In this document: in pieces, positions 60,335-64,000 of the stretch
How positions within the stretch are numbered: position 1 is the stretch's first letter
Layout of the letters: each line of letters starts with the position of its first letter
Program-made: the position numbers and the translations under genes
Source of the DNA: Ptiloglossa arizonensis
Taxonomy: Eukaryota > Arthropoda > Insecta > Hymenoptera > Colletidae
Assembly (NCBI RefSeq): GCF_051014685.1
Contig: NC_135059.1
Location: forward strand, 1,488,001 to 1,552,000
DNA: 64,000 nucleotides
Direction: 5' to 3'
The notes under the pieces: generated by a model
What the model was told of the DNA's origin: nothing
What the model saw: only the letters and a program-made list of their open reading frames with translations
Databases searched by the model: none

Positions 60335-61450
60335 AGAGGGTGTTGGGGTATAACGCACGGGGTGAAGATGAGGACACGAATAGTCGGATTCGTTGATAGC
60401 GAGTAGGTGTACGTTCGGCTACCAATCAAGCGGCCCCGAAACCTCATCGGTTTTTTCCTCCTGTTCGATCCCCCTTCCGCCACCCCCCGGCCCTCCCTTT
60501 TTTCCACCCGTTCCCGAACCGATCGTCCGTCCAGCCCTCCCCACGCACCCCTCTCGATCCACCCACCTTCCTTTTCACTCTCCCTCGGCTCCGTTCCTCT
60601 CTGTTTCGCTCGTTGGCCTCCTCTTCCTACGCGGCCCACCCAACCCGGTGCACCGGCCCCATACCCCGGCAATGTTCCATTTTTTCGCCCGGCTATCCCG
60701 CAACTCGAACTCGCGATGCAATTATAATCCAGCTTTATGAAAAAAGAGGAAGGAAAAAAAATGCATCGCAAATGTGATTGAGCACCGATACGGTGGCGAG
60801 ATTGGTCGACGGGCGGGGGGAGGCGGAGGGTGGCATGGATAGGCGGAGGAGGGCAGCGAGCCGGAGGTAGAGTACCGGCTCCAGAGGGGGGTTCAAGGGG
60901 TGCGGAAGCGGGGTACGTACAGGTGAAGCGGGGCATACCGGGGGATGCCGAGAGGCGTGCTAGAGAGGGGTTGGAGGGGGTTGAGGGATTGGTCAAAGCG
61001 CTTGGTTGCCGGTGCTGATAAAAAATTACACCCGAAAAAAGTATCGCCGTCACCCCTCTTCCCGTACTCGCTGGTCTCCCTCCCCCGCCCCGCCCCTGGC
61101 GTGCCCCTTGGCCCCCACGCCACGCTCCCGCCGACCTTCTCTTTTTCTATCGCGCCGCGTGTCTCCCTTCCGCTCGTCCTCCTGGTTCCTCCTCGTCCCT
61201 TGCCCTCTGAACGGTTCCACGGCTCGACAAGCCAGCCAAACCTCGGGTATACATTATTCCTGCCGGCCAACCCCTTTGGACGGCGGAACACTGAAAATTG
61301 TTCGGAAACAAATTCGTCCTCCCCCTGCTCCGCTCCTCGTAGACGTGCTTCATACGCGACCGCGTGAAACGACGCTCGTCTGATTGGAACCCCGTTTTCC
61401 CGCGGAGCCCTACCCGCCCGATCGAACATTTGTTTATCGCGGAGGACAAC
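60335..61450. other. GC-rich, strand-skewed low-complexity DNA
   Basis: Pyrimidine-rich at 60455-60660 and 61040-61200, purine/G-rich at 60810-60980. All the long frames here (up to 323 codons on minus) are Pro, Ser, Arg or Gly strings created by the skew. Confidence 0.55.
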
Positions 61451-63480
61451 CACGCCGCGCAGAGAGGGGAACGCTCTTGATCGATTCTCAGCCAGGATTT
61501 CGCACGGTAGCGCGCCGCCGATCCGCCGGGATCGTCGAATCGAAATTCACGGAAAACGCGCGGTTTCCGGTGACATCGTTTAGCGGTTAATTTAACGCAC
61601 CCGCGGCGATTATCGCGCCTGCGTAACGTTTACGTTCGCGCGGTCCGACACTCGGGGTCCAGTGACCGTAAAATAACGTCGGATGTCGTTTGACGTTCCG
61701 TTACCGCATGACGTTACAACGAATTTCGTCGCGAGACTTCGCGATCGAGAATCGGATACGATACTTGTATCACACTCGCCGATTTCACGAGCAAACGTAC
61801 AGTATCGTCGAAACGTTGCACGTTTTCTTTTTATCTTTCCCGTAATTTCTCGAACCGTAGCGACCGAATCTCGACGCGGACGATAAGTGTTCGTTCGATG
61901 TATTCCGTTCCGTAGCATCGAGAAGAACAGTCGAGGAAGCGAAGAGGAATCGCCAACGGTGAAAACCGAACGATAAAAGGTTTACAGGACGCGTCGTATG
62001 AATTTTTAAACGAATCGCTGCCGCCGCGGGGACGTGATTTCGTGCCAAATTTGGTTCCAATCGGTCGGACGACGTGGTCGCAATCCCGCTCGCAATTTTC
62101 TACCCGCGTAGCGGCATTAGCCGCACGATTGATACCGCTGATTCAAATTTGTCTCCTTCTGAAAAAATTATGAAAGTTGCAAGCTGCTGTCGTTCGGTCT
62201 ATTAGCCGACAACAGCCGCGCCGTTATCTCGCTGCTGCTATGCAAATTTCCATCGATCCATCGAGGAAAAAGTTTATTTTATTTCCCGTCGAATTCGACG
62301 TTTGCGGCTCCTTCTTTGCGAATCGTTCTCGAAACCGCACGATCGTTTACGAAATTCTCGAAAATCTTCAACGGGTCTTTTTTATTCTTCGTTCGCGTCC
62401 GATCTGAGAAATTCTACGCTTTCTCGCTTTTCTTGGATCTCGATGGCGTTTCGAGATAACGTTCGTAGAAAGCTTCGCGCAAAAACGATTCTACCTGAAA
62501 TAATGAACAAACTTTGCCCGACAACATTTTTTCTACGAAGCATCGTTTTTGAGAAAATCGATTTCGAATGTACACGCGTCACGCGTGCGTTTGACGCATA
62601 GGTCTCAACTTCGCACGCTCGTGCCCTGAGCGATTTCTAAATCGATTTTCCCGAAAACTGAGTCTCGTACGATCAAAAGTTGCGAAACGTTTTCGATTCG
62701 TTTCTCCGCGTTCCGTTGGACTTTTTCCGAGCCGATCCGCTCGTTAACGATAATACATTCGTCGATATGTTCCTTCGATACGCGATTTCGGTTTGTCGTT
62801 CTCGATTCGAGAATCGAATTCGGATCTCCGACGGAAAAAGAGATCTGGATCCATCCCACCGGCGGAGGGTTAAACATCAACGGAATAACAACGCAATTAA
62901 ATGTCTGTTCATTAAAATTTTACTTTGCCGTAAAAATCAGACCGTAACACTTTTAAAAATAACTTTAATTATATTATCCTCGGTGTTAATATCCAACGAA
63001 GTGCAACACACGAACACCGATGGAATGTATCGTACAGATGAAGTCATTAAATGAAACTGATATGATTAAAAATTTTTTGAAAATGTTCCGCCGTCGGTCT
63101 CGCGCGCAACCGAGATTGCAGTTACAGTGTATTGTGCAATATTTTTTACAGTGGCACCGGCATTATCTCGACCTGTTTCATTTACTAATTAGTAACGCGA
63201 TATCATGAGCTATTATATTTCGCAGACCTAAATGAGAAAGGAAATGAGTACGGAGCCAAGACCTTTGCCGCGCGTTTTGTTTCGAAGGTACAATTATCGT
63301 TGGTCGGGGAATTTTTCCGACATTCCGTAAATATTTCACCGCGCCGACAAACGTCGCTCTTTGATTCGAACAAAAAGGAAACGTTCGACGCTAATTCCCG
63401 TCGTTTTTCTACGCGAAGCAGCGCGAACGACTTGTACGTTTGCCGCTGGAAATCTTTCGTCGAGCCAAGGAAATGCATCG
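61451..63480. other. CpG-rich non-coding DNA
   Basis: Overlapping domain-free frames up to 124 codons on both strands. No repeat found. Confidence 0.45.
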
Positions 63481-63743
63481 CGAGCGCTTAATGCGATAAC
63501 GAATTATTAAATTTAGCGCACCGCTGTTCCGGGCAATACCAAGCAGTGATTAAACGCAACAAGTAAAATTCGATACTCTCTGAGGTGAGCTGTACGGCTA
63601 ATTGGAGCGTAGTAAATAAATTATGTTCACTTGTAATGCGGTAGGATTATGTGGCGCGCAGTGGCGACTGATTACGGTTATTTTCGCGCTTACGTAGATA
63701 ACAGAAAGCGAGAACCCGTACATAAGGTGTGTAATGTTACGCC
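63481..63743. promoter_or_regulatory. Candidate conserved or 5'-flanking block
   Basis: CpG-poorer with gaattattaaatttagcgc, gcagtgattaaacgc, agtaaataaattatgttc and gtaatgcggtaggattatg. It directly precedes the second candidate exon. Confidence 0.2.
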
Positions 63744-63839
63744 ATGGCCACCGATCTTCCGGCCAATTATATTTTAGCTCATTACATCACCTGCTTATTT
63801 GCAATAATTTTTAAGCGAAACGGCCGGCTTATGTATTAC
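63744..63839 (+). CDS. Candidate coding exon at the right end (low confidence)
   Basis: The ATG at 63744 is in a near-ideal context (cgccATGGCC) and 32 codons lead to a GTAAGT donor at 63840, phase 0. The peptide begins MATDLPANYILAHYITCLFA; residues 8-22 are hydrophobic. The frame continues past the donor to 63932, so it could also be a plain chance frame. Unrecognised protein; no partner exon is visible. Confidence 0.12.
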
Positions 63840-64000
63840 GTAAGTCGCAATTTGTTGCCGGAACGACCGGCTGGCGTGCGAAGAAAGGCCGCTCTTAATT
63901 CAATTATAAAAAGGTTAAATTACTGCGTGTAAATCAAACATATGGCCCGCACACAGCGTACGTGTATCGGTTCCAGGAAGTTTTGTTTATTCTAGGAACG

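Noticed and set aside
60082..61053. 323-codon minus-strand frame
   Set aside because: Largely poly-Leu, Pro-rich and Gly/Arg-rich strings generated by GGA and G/C-skewed tracts; no domain.
1..64000. CRISPR arrays, operons, bacterial genes, integrated viral genes
   Set aside because: No regularly spaced repeats with unique spacers, no ribosome-site-led gene strings, and no capsid, integrase or LTR signatures were seen.

Overview
This window looks like a stretch of insect nuclear genome, most probably from a hymenopteran (bee, ant or wasp). It has a high CpG density almost throughout, with tcg- and cga-rich words everywhere, many simple-sequence repeats, a decayed LINE ending in AAAT repeats, and short TA-flanked elements whose ends resemble mariner termini. 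There is no bacterial, viral or organellar signature. The taxonomic placement is inference.

I find no convincing complete protein-coding gene, tRNA, rRNA or CRISPR array. Many reading frames stay open for 60-390 codons because CpG-rich DNA has few stop codons, and often several frames and both strands are open at once. They encode Arg/Ser/Phe-rich strings or homopolymers with no recognisable domain. The window is best read as a gene desert or the inside of a very long intron. Two weak candidate exons, one near each end, each have an ATG, a hydrophobic stretch and a GTAAGT donor.

Layout: 0-6.3 kb is CpG-rich non-coding DNA with a candidate first exon at 615-710. At 6330-6538 lies a short mariner-like element with a TA duplication. 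An AT-rich block holds a dead Jockey/CR1-type LINE (7431-9769), followed by a diverged tandem array of about 173-bp units (9885-10480). From 12 to 21 kb there are dispersed duplicate pairs (12.8/14.4 kb direct, 18.8/20.4 kb inverted), a second mariner-like remnant (16.1 kb) and a long (AT)n(AG)n microsatellite. At 24.0-24.4 and 25.1 kb are CpG-poor islands unlike their surroundings. From 34 to 43 kb there is a roughly 390-bp dispersed repeat in two copies and a group of three related units (36.8, 37.3 and 38.0 kb). The third mariner-like copy is at 48.2 kb. From 52 to 61 kb there are strong C/G-rich, polypurine and GGA tracts.

Between these lie several TAAT-rich, CpG-poorer blocks (5.5, 10.8, 28.9, 32.1, 35.1, 39.7, 46.8, 50.1, 52.3, 54.1, 57.1 and 63.5 kb) that look like candidate conserved regulatory elements, as expected around a developmental gene with large introns. 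Their conservation cannot be tested here. Nothing in the window forms a pathway or operon.
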